DNA of 64,000 nucleotides from the NCBI RefSeq assembly GCF_025211055.1, contig NZ_JAOARO010000099.1, positions 62,001 to 126,000 of the forward strand, read 5' to 3'. Position numbers and translations under genes: made by a program. The DNA is from Vallitalea sp. (GTDB lineage: Bacteria; Bacillota; Clostridia; Lachnospirales; Vallitaleaceae). Below the pieces are notes generated by a model. The model searched no databases. It was not told the DNA's origin and was given only the letters and a program-made list of their open reading frames with translations. Shown in pieces: positions 1-8,327 of this stretch. Positions within the stretch are counted from its first letter, which is position 1, and every line of letters begins with the position of its first letter.

Positions 1-37
1 ATATCTTACAAATTGCTTAGCATAAAATGACTAAATG

Positions 38-46
38 TGCTATAAT
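38..46 (+). promoter_or_regulatory. Candidate extended -10 promoter for the PHP phosphatase gene
   Basis: TGCTATAAT is an extended -10 element (TG-n-TATAAT) about 70 bases before the gene start. No convincing -35 box is visible at the right spacing, which an extended -10 can tolerate. Inference from sequence only. Confidence 0.35.
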
Positions 47-115
47 TATAGGTTATTAAATAGCTTATATTAAGTCATCAGAAATAATACGTGAATTATT
101 TAGAAGGAGATTGTC

Positions 116-928
116 ATGAAAAGAATTTATCAAGATTATCATATGCACAGTAGCATTTCTCCTGATTCTAATGTACCTATAGAGGAGATGTGTCAGGCAG
201 CACTTGACAAAGGATTCAGAGAAATAGCTATCACAGACCACTTTGAATTTTATTCTAAAGGAGTAATTGAATATAGATTCAATGAAGCCTATTTAGAGGA
301 ATATTCTAAAACCATAAAGGCTTGTATAGAAAAATTTGATGGTAGATTAATAATTAAAAAGGGGATTGAGTTAGGGCAGCAGCATTTACAGTTAGAAATG
401 TCTAATAGAATATTGCAATCATATAAATTCGATTTTGTACTTGGTTCAGTACATAAAATTAATAAACTGGACCTTAGCCAGATTAAGTATAATTATAGTA
501 TTATAGATATATATTGCAAAAGATACCTGGAGCAAGTATATGAGCTTGTAGACAAAGGAGATTTTGACTCTCTCGCTCACTTGGATTTAATTAAGAGATA
601 TGCATCGCAACTTAATGTAGAAGTTAATTTAATAGATTATAGAATTGAGTTAGCACAGATATTTGAGCGATTAATTGAAAGAAATAAAGGGCTTGAAATC
701 AATACTTCAAGTTTGCGCCAAGGATTAGATGAGCCTTTTCCAACAGTACCAATACTTAAGATGTATAAGTCTATGGGTGGAGAAATAATAACCATAGGTT
801 CAGATGCTCATAATCCATTTGATATCGGTAGAGATTTTGATAGAGTTATTAGTATTCTTGAAGAAATTGGGTTTAGGAATATATATACTTTTGACAACAG
901 AAAAAGCCAAAGAATTGAGTTGTTTTAG
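116..928 (+). CDS. PHP-domain histidinol-phosphatase family protein (HisJ-like)
   Basis: A 270-residue cytoplasmic PHP-superfamily phosphoesterase. The N-terminal metal-binding HxH motif (DYHMHS, residues 7-12), a TDHFEF motif near residue 40, a GSVH motif near residue 110 and a C-terminal GSDAH motif near residue 230 are the usual PHP metal ligands. Length and motif order fit the HisJ family, which hydrolyses histidinol phosphate in histidine synthesis. No other his gene is nearby, so the true substrate could be another phosphate ester. The ATG follows a good AGAAGGAGA ribosome site. It stands alone: the next real gene begins about 450 bases later. Confident of the fold and family, less of the substrate. 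Confidence 0.75.
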   Translation: MKRIYQDYHMHSSISPDSNVPIEEMCQAALDKGFREIAITDHFEFYSKGVIEYRFNEAYLEEYSKTIKACIEKFDGRLIIKKGIELGQQHLQLEMSNRILQSYKFDFVLGSVHKINKLDLSQIKYNYSIIDIYCKRYLEQVYELVDKGDFDSLAHLDLIKRYASQLNVEVNLIDYRIELAQIFERLIERNKGLEINTSSLRQGLDEPFPTVPILKMYKSMGGEIITIGSDAHNPFDIGRDFDRVISILEEIGFRNIYTFDNRKSQRIELF

Positions 929-1013
929 TTGGAAAAAGCTAAACAGAGTTTGTTTATAAAATATAATTTAATTAAGTTTATTATAATCAAGCTAATATTT
1001 TCAATAACAGATT

Positions 1014-1070
1014 TTAGGGTGAATTCATAGATAAAGAACTTGTTATTAGAGCTGTCATAAAATATTCCAA
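1014..1070 (-). pseudogene. Possible N-terminal remnant of a BlaR1/MecR1-type M56 membrane peptidase
   Basis: Directly after the stop of the BlaI-like relic, a TTG-initiated frame reads LEYFMTALITSSLSM and then stops. This resembles the first residues of BlaR1/MecR1 sensors, which begin with a short Met/Leu/Ser-rich segment before the first membrane helix. The gene order (regulator then sensor, nearly overlapping) is that of blaI-blaR1 operons. Only about 18 codons survive, so the call rests mainly on the neighbour. Confidence 0.3.
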
Positions 1071-1071
1071 A

Positions 1072-1247
1072 TTATTCCCCCCAGTCTTTTAGTAAAGCTG
1101 ACAATTCCTCTATATCTTTAAGTTTTTTATCATTATATAATGTATTCACTAGGCTTATTATTGAGTTCTCATGAAATCTTTCTATAAAATTTTCTGTCTC
1201 AAATTTTTAGATAATCTTCTTTTGTGACTAATGGCAGATAGGTTCGT
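1072..1247 (-). pseudogene. Frameshifted C-terminal relic of a BlaI/MecI-family repressor
   Basis: Read on the minus strand, this stretch gives RTYLPLVTKEDYLK, then after a one-base shift FIERFHENSIISLVN, LKDIEELSALLKDWGE and a stop. This is the order of the C-terminal half of BlaI/MecI winged-helix repressors: the end of the DNA-binding domain (YYPLVS.EEYL) followed by the dimerisation helices ending in EIEEL..LLD. The helix-turn-helix is gone and a stop codon lies just upstream. It occupies the otherwise empty 450-base gap between the phosphatase and the SGNH hydrolase and marks a deleted blaI-blaR1-type pair. Recognised from remembered family sequence, not from alignment. Confidence 0.5.
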
Positions 1248-1385
1248 TAAAGCATGTTAATTATATATGTTAAGCATTATGAACATTATATTTTAAATGG
1301 TTAAAAACTTCCTGAATAATTTTCCTTATTAAAACACCTACTAATAATAAATATAATAAAAAATGACATCAATAAGGAGTTAAAC

Positions 1386-2075
1386 ATGCTTAAATGGATA
1401 ATATCATCAACTTTTATAATTGTAGCCCTTAAAACATATAATATAATCTGTAAAATACCATCAACATGGTTATTTCACCATTATATTGAGAGGGTAGATT
1501 ACTTTAGAAGATTGAATAAAAAATTAAAATCAGGTGGAATTGTATTCATAGGAGATTCACTAACTGAACATTTTATTGTATCAGAATTCTTTCCAGAACA
1601 CTATGTAATTAATAGAGGAATATCTGGTGATACTACTTATGGGGTTCTATGCAGATTGAAGGAGAGTGCCTTTGACTTACAACCTAAAAAGATTTTTTTG
1701 CTTATAGGAATAAATGACATAGGTAATGAAAAAGAACCAACATATATAATTAATAATACTAAGCTGATTATAAAAAAATTAAAAAACAAACTACCAAAAA
1801 CAAAGATTTATGTTCAATCAATATATCCAGTCTATAAAGAGGTTAATAATAGCATCAAGAAGAGAATTGTAGGAAATAGAGATAACAAACAGATACAGAT
1901 AATAAATAGACAGCTATACAGATTATCAAAGAGATATAATTGTACGTATATAGATATGAATAAAAAACTAAGAGATAAACGTGGTCAGCTAAAATATGAG
2001 TATACAATAGAAGGCTTACATTTATCCCCACGTGGTTATGAAAGAGTTGCTAGAGAACTAGAAAAGTATCTATAA
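1386..2075 (+). CDS. SGNH/GDSL-family hydrolase
   Basis: A 229-residue esterase/acetylhydrolase-like protein. One hydrophobic N-terminal helix (about residues 3-22) suggests membrane anchoring or secretion. Block I GDS (residues 56-58) carries the nucleophile Ser58; RGISGDTTYG near residue 78 is block II; GIND (108-111) is block III. Block V, normally DxxH, reads EGLH (209-212), so the catalytic Asp is replaced by Glu while the His is kept. The ATG has an AAGGAG ribosome site. It is followed 43 bases later by an acyltransferase-like gene and then a membrane protein, a tandem trio that probably acts on one acylated substrate (inference). Confidence 0.75.
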   Translation: MLKWIISSTFIIVALKTYNIICKIPSTWLFHHYIERVDYFRRLNKKLKSGGIVFIGDSLTEHFIVSEFFPEHYVINRGISGDTTYGVLCRLKESAFDLQPKKIFLLIGINDIGNEKEPTYIINNTKLIIKKLKNKLPKTKIYVQSIYPVYKEVNNSIKKRIVGNRDNKQIQIINRQLYRLSKRYNCTYIDMNKKLRDKRGQLKYEYTIEGLHLSPRGYERVARELEKYL

Positions 2076-2118
2076 ATAAAAATAAACCTATGAATAGAAA
2101 GTGTAAGCTGGTGATTAT

Positions 2119-3405
2119 ATGGCAGCAAATATTAGAAGATGGTATAGATTAGATAATACTGGTAAAATATATCCTTCGATTACATCAACAAGAGTATCAA
2201 CAGTATTCAGGGTATCAGCAACACTAAAGGAAAAAGTTGAGCCTGTATTATTACAAAGTGCATTAGACAACATAATAGAACGTTTCCCATATTTCAAAGT
2301 CAATCTGAAAAAAGGACTTTTTTGGTATTACTTTGAATACGCATATCATAATCCTAAGGTTAAAAAAGAAGTTTTCTATCCTTGTATGTTCATGTTTTTC
2401 AAAAAGAAAAAGACATTCCCTTTTAGAGTATTGTACTATAACAGAAAAATAAGCTGTGAATTCTCACATAGCATTACAGATGGGACAGGAGCTATAGCAT
2501 TTCTTAAGACGTTATTAGTAGAATATTTTAAACTGAAAGGTATCCAATCAACTATATCAAAAGATATCTTGGATATAAAATCTTCAGTAAAACAAGAGGA
2601 ATATGAAGACTCTGCTCACAAATATTATAAGAAGGAAATACCTCCTCCAGATGTACCTAAGAAAGCTATGCATTTTCCCTTTAAGCTAAATAAAAAAGGG
2701 GAATATTACATTATAACGGGAATATTAGATGTATCACAATTAAAAGAGAAGTCCAAAATATATGGTTGTTCAATAACCGAACTACTATTAGCATTATATT
2801 TTGAATCAATTCAGGATTTTGTTTATTCCCAGGATAATAGGACAAGAAAAAGATTGAAAAAAAGAGTAGTAATTAACCTACCAGTTAATCTTAGAAGAAT
2901 ATTTCCTTCCAGTACCATGAGAAACTTTTTTATTAGTATTACACCTTCTATTGACTTAAGATTAGGGAAATATACTAGAGAAGAACTGATAAAACAAGTT
3001 AAGAATTATCTTGAATTGAATCTGAATGAAAAATATCTAAGTATGTACATTAGTAGAAATGTAAATAATGAAAAGAATAAATTCATAAGAGTAATCCCCC
3101 TGTTTATTAAAAATCTAATAATGCCAGTAATATATCAGAGATTTGGAGAAAGCGGATATACAAGTAGTATATCCAATCTAGGGCTTATAGTAATGCCTAG
3201 TGAAATACAGGGATTAATAGAAAGATTTGAATTCTATCCACCTCCAAGCAAAGGTAACATAGTAAAGGTTGGAGTGGCTTCATATGAAGATAATATCTAT
3301 ATATCATTTGGAAGATTAACAAAAAATACTGAAATAGAAAAATGCTTTTTCAGGAAAATAAAAAAGATGAATATTTCTGTGAAGGTTGAAACAAATTTGA
3401 GGTGA
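2119..3405 (+). CDS. Condensation-domain-like acyltransferase (alcohol acetyltransferase-like)
   Basis: A 428-residue soluble protein of the CoA-dependent acyltransferase fold shared by NRPS condensation domains and alcohol acetyltransferases. The signature HxxxDG is present as HSITDG (His117, Asp121), preceded by an N-terminal half resembling the donor lobe (SALDNIIERFPYFKVNL). A late segment (SSISNLGLIVMP) matches the bridging strand region of such enzymes. There is no carrier-protein or adenylation domain, so it is a stand-alone transferase. Its stop lies 4 bases before the start of the next gene, so the two are translated together. The acyl donor and acceptor cannot be told. The ribosome site is GGTGATT, 5 bases before the ATG. 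Confidence 0.6.
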   Translation: MAANIRRWYRLDNTGKIYPSITSTRVSTVFRVSATLKEKVEPVLLQSALDNIIERFPYFKVNLKKGLFWYYFEYAYHNPKVKKEVFYPCMFMFFKKKKTFPFRVLYYNRKISCEFSHSITDGTGAIAFLKTLLVEYFKLKGIQSTISKDILDIKSSVKQEEYEDSAHKYYKKEIPPPDVPKKAMHFPFKLNKKGEYYIITGILDVSQLKEKSKIYGCSITELLLALYFESIQDFVYSQDNRTRKRLKKRVVINLPVNLRRIFPSSTMRNFFISITPSIDLRLGKYTREELIKQVKNYLELNLNEKYLSMYISRNVNNEKNKFIRVIPLFIKNLIMPVIYQRFGESGYTSSISNLGLIVMPSEIQGLIERFEFYPPPSKGNIVKVGVASYEDNIYISFGRLTKNTEIEKCFFRKIKKMNISVKVETNLR

Positions 3406-3409
3406 TTTT

Positions 3410-4129
3410 ATGCCCTATTGTGCAAAATGTGGTGTGAAAGTTGATAATAATATAAAAAAATGTCCTCTATGTGATTTCCCAATACCAGATGTAGGACAAG
3501 AAGCAGATGAACAATCAATTAATACTTTTCCAGAAGCAGAAAATATATATAAGGATAGAGTAAGCATTGTTAAGAACAAAGTCTTTTTCATATTCGAGAT
3601 AATATTTCTTTTTGCCATACCAATATTGATAAGTATAAGAGTATTCTATCCATCGGTAACTCTAAAAATAAATTATATAATAAACTGCATAATAGCATCC
3701 GTTTTTTATCTTTTTTTTCTATTCGGGTATCTAAGAGTTTATTATAATATATTAGGTATTGGTATAACATCTATAGTTCTAACATATAAATTGGACAGTA
3801 TAGATAATAATATTTCATGGTTTTATAGTTATGCAATATTGATTATATTATTGGCGGTGGCTATTCTCTATATATGCATTTTCTTATATAGAAGAAATAG
3901 AAAAGAAAACCAAGCCATATATATATTAACTTATATTTTTGGCGGTGTAGGTTTATTGTGTTTAGGTATCGATTCCATCATATCCTATAGACTAAACAAT
4001 ATAATAAAGCCAAGCTGGTCAATAATTGTACTTATAAGTTCAATTGCTATATGTCTTTTGATTCTAGGATTATATTATGGTTTACCAGGTAGAATTAGAA
4101 ATAAAATTAGGAGAAAGTTACATGTATAA
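3410..4129 (+). CDS. Zinc-ribbon membrane protein (DUF6320-like)
   Basis: A 239-residue protein that starts with a rubredoxin-like zinc ribbon (Cys4, Cys7, Cys18, Cys21 in two CxxC pairs) and continues with about six hydrophobic helices between residues 55 and 230. Such small ribbon-plus-6TM proteins, called DUF6320, occur next to condensation-like acyltransferases in Clostridia (recollection of gene neighbourhoods, not checked). The start is 4 bases after the previous stop, with GAGGTGATT as ribosome site, so it belongs to the 1386-4129 operon. Function is unknown. A role as membrane partner of the acyltransferase is inference. Confidence 0.6.
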   Translation: MPYCAKCGVKVDNNIKKCPLCDFPIPDVGQEADEQSINTFPEAENIYKDRVSIVKNKVFFIFEIIFLFAIPILISIRVFYPSVTLKINYIINCIIASVFYLFFLFGYLRVYYNILGIGITSIVLTYKLDSIDNNISWFYSYAILIILLAVAILYICIFLYRRNRKENQAIYILTYIFGGVGLLCLGIDSIISYRLNNIIKPSWSIIVLISSIAICLLILGLYYGLPGRIRNKIRRKLHV

Positions 4130-4199
4130 AAAGAAATCAAAAGACTTTAATTAATCAGCTAGTTATTTAATTATATATTACTATATTAAACATTCAGTT

Positions 4200-4856
4200 T
4201 CATTTTTTTATATACTCATCAAAGTGCTCTTGAAAATAGAAAGAATTTACATCTGCACGTATATGATGGTGAATAAGCTGTTCTATATTATCCGTTTTTC
4301 CATCAATGATATACTTTAGTATTAGTTGGTGTTCTTCCAATATTTCAGTCAGTTTTTCTTCTTTTAACATATTTAGCTTTCTATATCTTATATAATGAGC
4401 ATTAAATTGTTGAATGATATCCCATAAAAACAAGCGTCCAGCCAATGTGAATAGAGTTTTATGAAAGGCATCATCAAGAGACATAAAATCCTTGAACGAA
4501 TCAGGGTTTTTTATATATCCTTCCTGTTTTGTCAAGATGGTTTTCAATTCATGTAACCCTTTTAGAGGGATATTTAGAGATAGTTCTTTAATGATTTCTT
4601 TTTCAAGTGTACTTCTAAGATATATAATCTGTTCTACGGATTCTAAGTCAATGTATGAAACTATACTGCCTTTTTGAGGGTATATATTTACATATCCTTC
4701 GGCAGAAAGCTGTTTTAGAATATCACGAATTGGAGTTCTAGATATCTGAAAACGCTCAGATAGAGTTGTTTCACTAATAATTGTACCTGGTTTTAATTCC
4801 ATACACAATATTTCTTCTTTCAGTTGCTTTATAATTTCTTCTTTTTTTAATACCAT
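4200..4856 (-). CDS. GntR-family transcriptional regulator, FadR/FCD subfamily (hexuronate-type)
   Basis: A 218-residue repressor-type protein. Residues about 5-70 form the GntR winged helix (ETTLSERFQISRTPIRDILKQL is the recognition region) and residues about 75-210 the all-helical FCD ligand domain with conserved His residues (DDAFHKTLF, EEHQLILKYI, HHHIRAD) for a metal-coordinated carboxylate ligand. It is divergent from uxuA-uxuB, and both promoters carry a TATAC-centred palindrome. By analogy to UxuR/ExuR-type FCD regulators it probably represses uxuAB and itself until a hexuronate or its keto acid is present. The ribosome site is weak. Confidence 0.8.
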   Translation of the reverse strand: MVLKKEEIIKQLKEEILCMELKPGTIISETTLSERFQISRTPIRDILKQLSAEGYVNIYPQKGSIVSYIDLESVEQIIYLRSTLEKEIIKELSLNIPLKGLHELKTILTKQEGYIKNPDSFKDFMSLDDAFHKTLFTLAGRLFLWDIIQQFNAHYIRYRKLNMLKEEKLTEILEEHQLILKYIIDGKTDNIEQLIHHHIRADVNSFYFQEHFDEYIKK

Positions 4857-4903
4857 TTAAGTTCCAACTTTCTATATATGTGAACCTATTGTTAAAGTAC
4901 TAA

Positions 4904-4915
4904 CTGGTATACAAG
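4904..4915. promoter_or_regulatory. Candidate GntR operator copy 1
   Basis: CTGGTATACAAG matches the perfect palindrome at 5099-5110 in 11 of 12 positions. It lies about 50 bases upstream of the regulator gene start, where autorepression would act. Confidence 0.5.
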
Positions 4916-5055
4916 ATGGTCATTTAACAATAAGCATTTTGAATTATATTATATGTATTAAGCAATAGTGGTCTATAATAATTGGTAGTTTTGCTAATAT
5001 ATTCAAGTATACATAAAAATATATGATTGGTAAAGGGAAAAATGAAAAAAATATA

Positions 5056-5083
5056 TTGACAAAAGGTATATGATTATTATACT
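5056..5083 (+). promoter_or_regulatory. Promoter of uxuA-uxuB
   Basis: TTGACA (5056-5061) and TATACT (5078-5083) with a 16-base spacer form a near-consensus sigma-A promoter. The predicted start point is near 5090, just before the palindrome at 5099-5110. Confidence 0.6.
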
Positions 5084-5098
5084 ATTAAACCATAAAAA

Positions 5099-5110
5099 CT
5101 TGTATACAAG
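5099..5110. promoter_or_regulatory. Candidate GntR operator copy 2, downstream of the uxuA promoter
   Basis: CTTGTATACAAG is a 12-bp perfect palindrome lying 15 bases after the -10 box, a position where a bound repressor blocks initiation or early elongation. FCD-type GntR operators have this size and symmetry. A weaker relative (AAGTATACAT, around 5005-5014) lies between the two copies. Confidence 0.6.
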
Positions 5111-5187
5111 AACTTTTCTTAGGAAATAAACAGATTTAGAATGATTAATGAAATTTAGTAATAGCATTGAATACAAGGAGGAATACT

Positions 5188-6279
5188 ATGCAGATGACAT
5201 GGAGATGGTATGGAGAAGGCAATGACTCCATAACCTTAGACCATATTCGCCAGATTCCTGGAGTTACAGGAGTAGTTTGGTCTTTACATGATAAGGTAGC
5301 GGGTGAAGTATGGGAAACAGAAAGAATTGAGGAAGTAGTAAGTCAAATAACTAGCAAGGGATTAAGCCCAGCAGTTGTTGAAAGTGTAAATGTTCATGAT
5401 GATATAAAATTAGGTTTACCTAGCAGAGATAAGTATATTGATAAGTATATTGATACTATCAAGAAACTATCCAAGGTAGGCGTAAAAGTTATATGTTATA
5501 ATTTTATGCCTATATTTGATTGGACTAGAACAGAATTATATAAGAAATTACCAGATGGCTCTAATGCTCTGTTCTATGAAAAGAATGCTATTCAAAATAA
5601 TCCAAAAAAAATGGCTCAGAAGATACTAGATGGAGCAGGAGAATTCACTATGCCTGGCTGGGAGCCAGAACGTATGGCAAAATTAGATGATTTATTTAAA
5701 GCTTATGAAGGAATGACAGAAGATATACTCTTTGATAATTTGAAGTATTTCCTTGAGCGTATCATTCCAGTATGTGAGGAATATGATGTGAAAATGGCTA
5801 TTCATCCGGATGATCCACCATGGCCTATTTTTGGATTACCTCGTATTGTTAGAAGCAGGGATCATATTAAGAGATTTCTTGAATTAGTAGACAGTCCTTA
5901 TAATGGATTGACACTATGTACTGGTTCTCTAGGTCCAAACCTAGAAAATGATATACCAAGTATTATTCGTGAATTCCATAACCGAATACATTTTGCACAT
6001 ATACGTAATGTTAAAGTATATGAAAACGGAGATTTTATTGAAGTATCTCATAGAGGTAAAGATGGCAGTGTAGATATCTATGAAGTATTGAAGGCATATC
6101 ATGATAATGATTTTGAAGGATACATTCGTCCTGACCATGGTAGACATCTATGGGGTGAGGAGAAAGGTTGTAGACCTGGTTACGGATTATATGATAGAGC
6201 ACTAGGTGTCATGTATATGTTAGGTATATGGGATAGTCTTGATAAGAGAAAGGAGGAGCTTGATGTTAAAGTTAAATAG
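5188..6279 (+). CDS. uxuA: Mannonate dehydratase
   Basis: A 363-residue cytoplasmic enzyme that dehydrates D-mannonate to 2-keto-3-deoxygluconate in glucuronate breakdown (EC 4.2.1.8). The N-terminus MTWRWYGEGND, the ICYNFMPIFDWTRT segment, HPDDPPWPIFGLPRI and the C-terminal DHGRHLWGEE are all typical of UxuA TIM-barrel enzymes and carry the metal-binding residues. The ATG at 5188 is chosen because AAGGAGG ends 6 bases before it; the frame extends 21 bases further upstream without a ribosome site. The next gene starts inside its last 17 bases, so the two are coupled. The uronate could come from the GH88 pathway encoded 25 kb downstream (inference). Confidence 0.93.
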   Translation: MQMTWRWYGEGNDSITLDHIRQIPGVTGVVWSLHDKVAGEVWETERIEEVVSQITSKGLSPAVVESVNVHDDIKLGLPSRDKYIDKYIDTIKKLSKVGVKVICYNFMPIFDWTRTELYKKLPDGSNALFYEKNAIQNNPKKMAQKILDGAGEFTMPGWEPERMAKLDDLFKAYEGMTEDILFDNLKYFLERIIPVCEEYDVKMAIHPDDPPWPIFGLPRIVRSRDHIKRFLELVDSPYNGLTLCTGSLGPNLENDIPSIIREFHNRIHFAHIRNVKVYENGDFIEVSHRGKDGSVDIYEVLKAYHDNDFEGYIRPDHGRHLWGEEKGCRPGYGLYDRALGVMYMLGIWDSLDKRKEELDVKVK

Positions 6280-7870
6280 AGAAAGCATAGAGAATAAATC
6301 AGCATGGGAAGCAATAGGTGTAGAATTACCAGAGTTTGATTACAACACTGTTTTACTTAAAACAAAAGAAGAACCTAAGTGGATACATTTTGGAGCTGGT
6401 AATATATTCAGAGGATTCATCGCTAATGCTAATCAAAAATTACTTGACACAGGAAAAGCAGATACAGGAATAGTGGCTGTAGAATCCTTTGATTTTGAAG
6501 TAATGGACAAAGTATATGAGCCTTATGATAATCTAACTTTATTAGTATTAATGAATGCTAATGGAGATTTTAATAAAAAGATTATTGGCAGCATTGTTGA
6601 AGGAATAACAACAGATAAGAACAGGACCTCTGATAATGAAAGATTAGTCAGTATATTTGAGAATCCAAGCTTACAAATGGTAAGTTTCACTATAACTGAA
6701 AAGGGATATTCCTTAATAGATGCTTCTGGTAATTTTATGACAGTTATACAAAAAGATATTGAAAATGGACCAGAGAACCCTCTTCATACAATGAGTATCA
6801 TTACTTCATTAGCATATCGTAGATATCAAAATGGTAAATTACCAATGACATTAGTCAGCATGGATAATTGTTCCCATAATGGAGATAAATTAAAACAAGC
6901 AGTTATAACAATAGCAATAGAATGGTTAGGAAAAGGTTTCGTTGAAGAAGGTTTCATTAACTATCTTGAAGATGATACAAAAATAACATTCCCATTATCA
7001 ATGATTGATAAAATAACTCCAAGACCATCAGAAGCAGTAAAAGAAGCCTTGTTTAATGAAGGAATAGAAAATATGGATGTAATTATTACATCAAAGAATT
7101 CTTATATGGCACCATTTGTCAATGCTGAAGTAAGCGAATATCTTGTTATAGAAGATAAGTTTACTAATGGTAGACCAATGCTTGAAGAAGTTGGAATCAT
7201 ATTTACTGATAGAGAGACAGTCAATAAGGTAGAAACTATGAAAGTAACAACGTGTCTTAATCCTTTACATACTGCTTTGGCTGTATCAGGATGTTTGCTT
7301 GGACATACTTTGATAGCCGATGAAATGAAAGATGAGATCTTGAAAAAATTTGTCACAACTATTGGATATGAAGAAGGGTTAAAAGTTGTTGTTGATCCAG
7401 TAATCATTAATCCAAAAGCGTTTTTGGATGAAGTAGTGAATGAGAGATTTGCTAATCCTTTTATACCAGATACTCCTCAACGGATTGCTACAGATACATC
7501 ACAGAAAATGGGTATCAGATTTGGTGAAACAATAAAATCTTATGTAAAAAGAGCTGACCTTAATCCAGAGGATTTAGTAGCTATTCCATTAGCTATTGCA
7601 ACTTGGTGTAGATATCTATTAGGTGTTGATGATAATGGTAAGAAATTTGTTCTTAGTCCTGACCCATTGATTGATGATTTACAAGCCTTAGTAGAAGGAA
7701 TTAAGCTAGGAGATGCAACAGCAGATATTAGTGGGATTCTATCCAATGAAAAAATCTTTGGTGTTGATTTATATGAGATAAATCTAGGTAAGAAGATTGA
7801 AGGTATGTTTATGGAAATGATTAAAGGTACTAGAGCTGTACGTAGTACATTACAAAAATATATTGGTTAA
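6263..7870 (+). CDS. uxuB: Fructuronate reductase / mannitol dehydrogenase family
   Basis: A 535-residue NAD-dependent oxidoreductase of the mannitol dehydrogenase family. The nucleotide-binding region reads HFGAGNIFRGF near residue 43, and the C-terminal domain holds the catalytic Lys region (SMDNCSHNGDKL and TCLNPLHTALAV motifs). With uxuA just upstream, the expected reaction is D-fructuronate to D-mannonate (EC 1.1.1.57). The ATG at 6263 follows AGGAGGAG by 4 bases and overlaps the uxuA end by 17 bases. No kdgK/kdgA or uronate isomerase is in the window, so the route is completed elsewhere. Confidence 0.9.
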   Translation: MLKLNRESIENKSAWEAIGVELPEFDYNTVLLKTKEEPKWIHFGAGNIFRGFIANANQKLLDTGKADTGIVAVESFDFEVMDKVYEPYDNLTLLVLMNANGDFNKKIIGSIVEGITTDKNRTSDNERLVSIFENPSLQMVSFTITEKGYSLIDASGNFMTVIQKDIENGPENPLHTMSIITSLAYRRYQNGKLPMTLVSMDNCSHNGDKLKQAVITIAIEWLGKGFVEEGFINYLEDDTKITFPLSMIDKITPRPSEAVKEALFNEGIENMDVIITSKNSYMAPFVNAEVSEYLVIEDKFTNGRPMLEEVGIIFTDRETVNKVETMKVTTCLNPLHTALAVSGCLLGHTLIADEMKDEILKKFVTTIGYEEGLKVVVDPVIINPKAFLDEVVNERFANPFIPDTPQRIATDTSQKMGIRFGETIKSYVKRADLNPEDLVAIPLAIATWCRYLLGVDDNGKKFVLSPDPLIDDLQALVEGIKLGDATADISGILSNEKIFGVDLYEINLGKKIEGMFMEMIKGTRAVRSTLQKYIG

Positions 7871-7879
7871 GAAATAATA

Positions 7880-8074
7880 GAAATTAATTTGGAAGTAAAA
7901 GAACAGTTATCTGGGGCTAGAAGATTCTATAATGCAGCATTAGCTGAGTATAATAATAGTATCATGACTTTTCCTAGTAATGTGATTGCTGCTATTGTTG
8001 ATTTTAAGAGTGAAGATTTATTTAGTAGTAGTAATGAGAAGAGGGAAAATGTTAGTATAAAGGATTTGTTCTAA
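7880..8074 (+). pseudogene. C-terminal relic of a LemA-family protein
   Basis: The frame reads KEQLSGARRFYNAALAEY, then NNSIMTFPSNVIAAIVDFKSE, and ends ENVSIKDLF. LemA proteins end with the same order: ARR-YN-AV-YN, then I-TFP-N-IA--F-F, then a short VDF-like tail. The N-terminal transmembrane helix and first coiled helices are missing and no ribosome site precedes the frame. It therefore looks like a truncated gene rather than a small protein. The break lies within 20 bases of the uxuB stop, marking a deletion or insertion junction. Confidence 0.6.
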
Positions 8075-8116
8075 TAAGGTAATTAAAATGGAACTATATT
8101 GTCGTATTATGGTGTG

Positions 8117-8160
8117 AAACTAAACGGTGCAATAATTGATATTGTACTGTTTAGTTTTTT
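8117..8160 (+). terminator. Strong intrinsic terminator
   Basis: AAACTAAACGGTGCAATA pairs over 18 positions (two G-U) with the arm at 8140-8157, with a 5-base loop and a T-rich 3' end. It closes the uxuAB transcription unit and separates it from the phage-tail-like genes. Confidence 0.85.
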
Positions 8161-8327
8161 ATATGTAGAAATCTGATTTAGACATAGTTTTTGTGTTAGA
8201 AAAACGTGTCGTGTTAATGTCGTGTTGCATGATGTTATTATTAATTCAAGCAAAACATGTTTTTAATAGTAATTAATACGTACGTTAATAAATTATTAAA
8301 TAATAAACAATTAAGGAGGTATCAACA

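Noticed and set aside
929..1385. CRISPR array or tRNA in the gene gaps
   Set aside because: I saw no regularly spaced direct repeats and no tRNA cloverleaf-like sequence in this or the other long gaps.
5007..5012. Third GntR operator around GTATAC
   Set aside because: Only the six central bases match the other two copies well; mentioned with the operator entry but not called separately.
7102..7746. Open frames of 101 and 68 codons on the minus strand inside uxuB
   Set aside because: They mirror the strongly coding plus-strand uxuB gene, have no ribosome site and no recognisable protein pattern.
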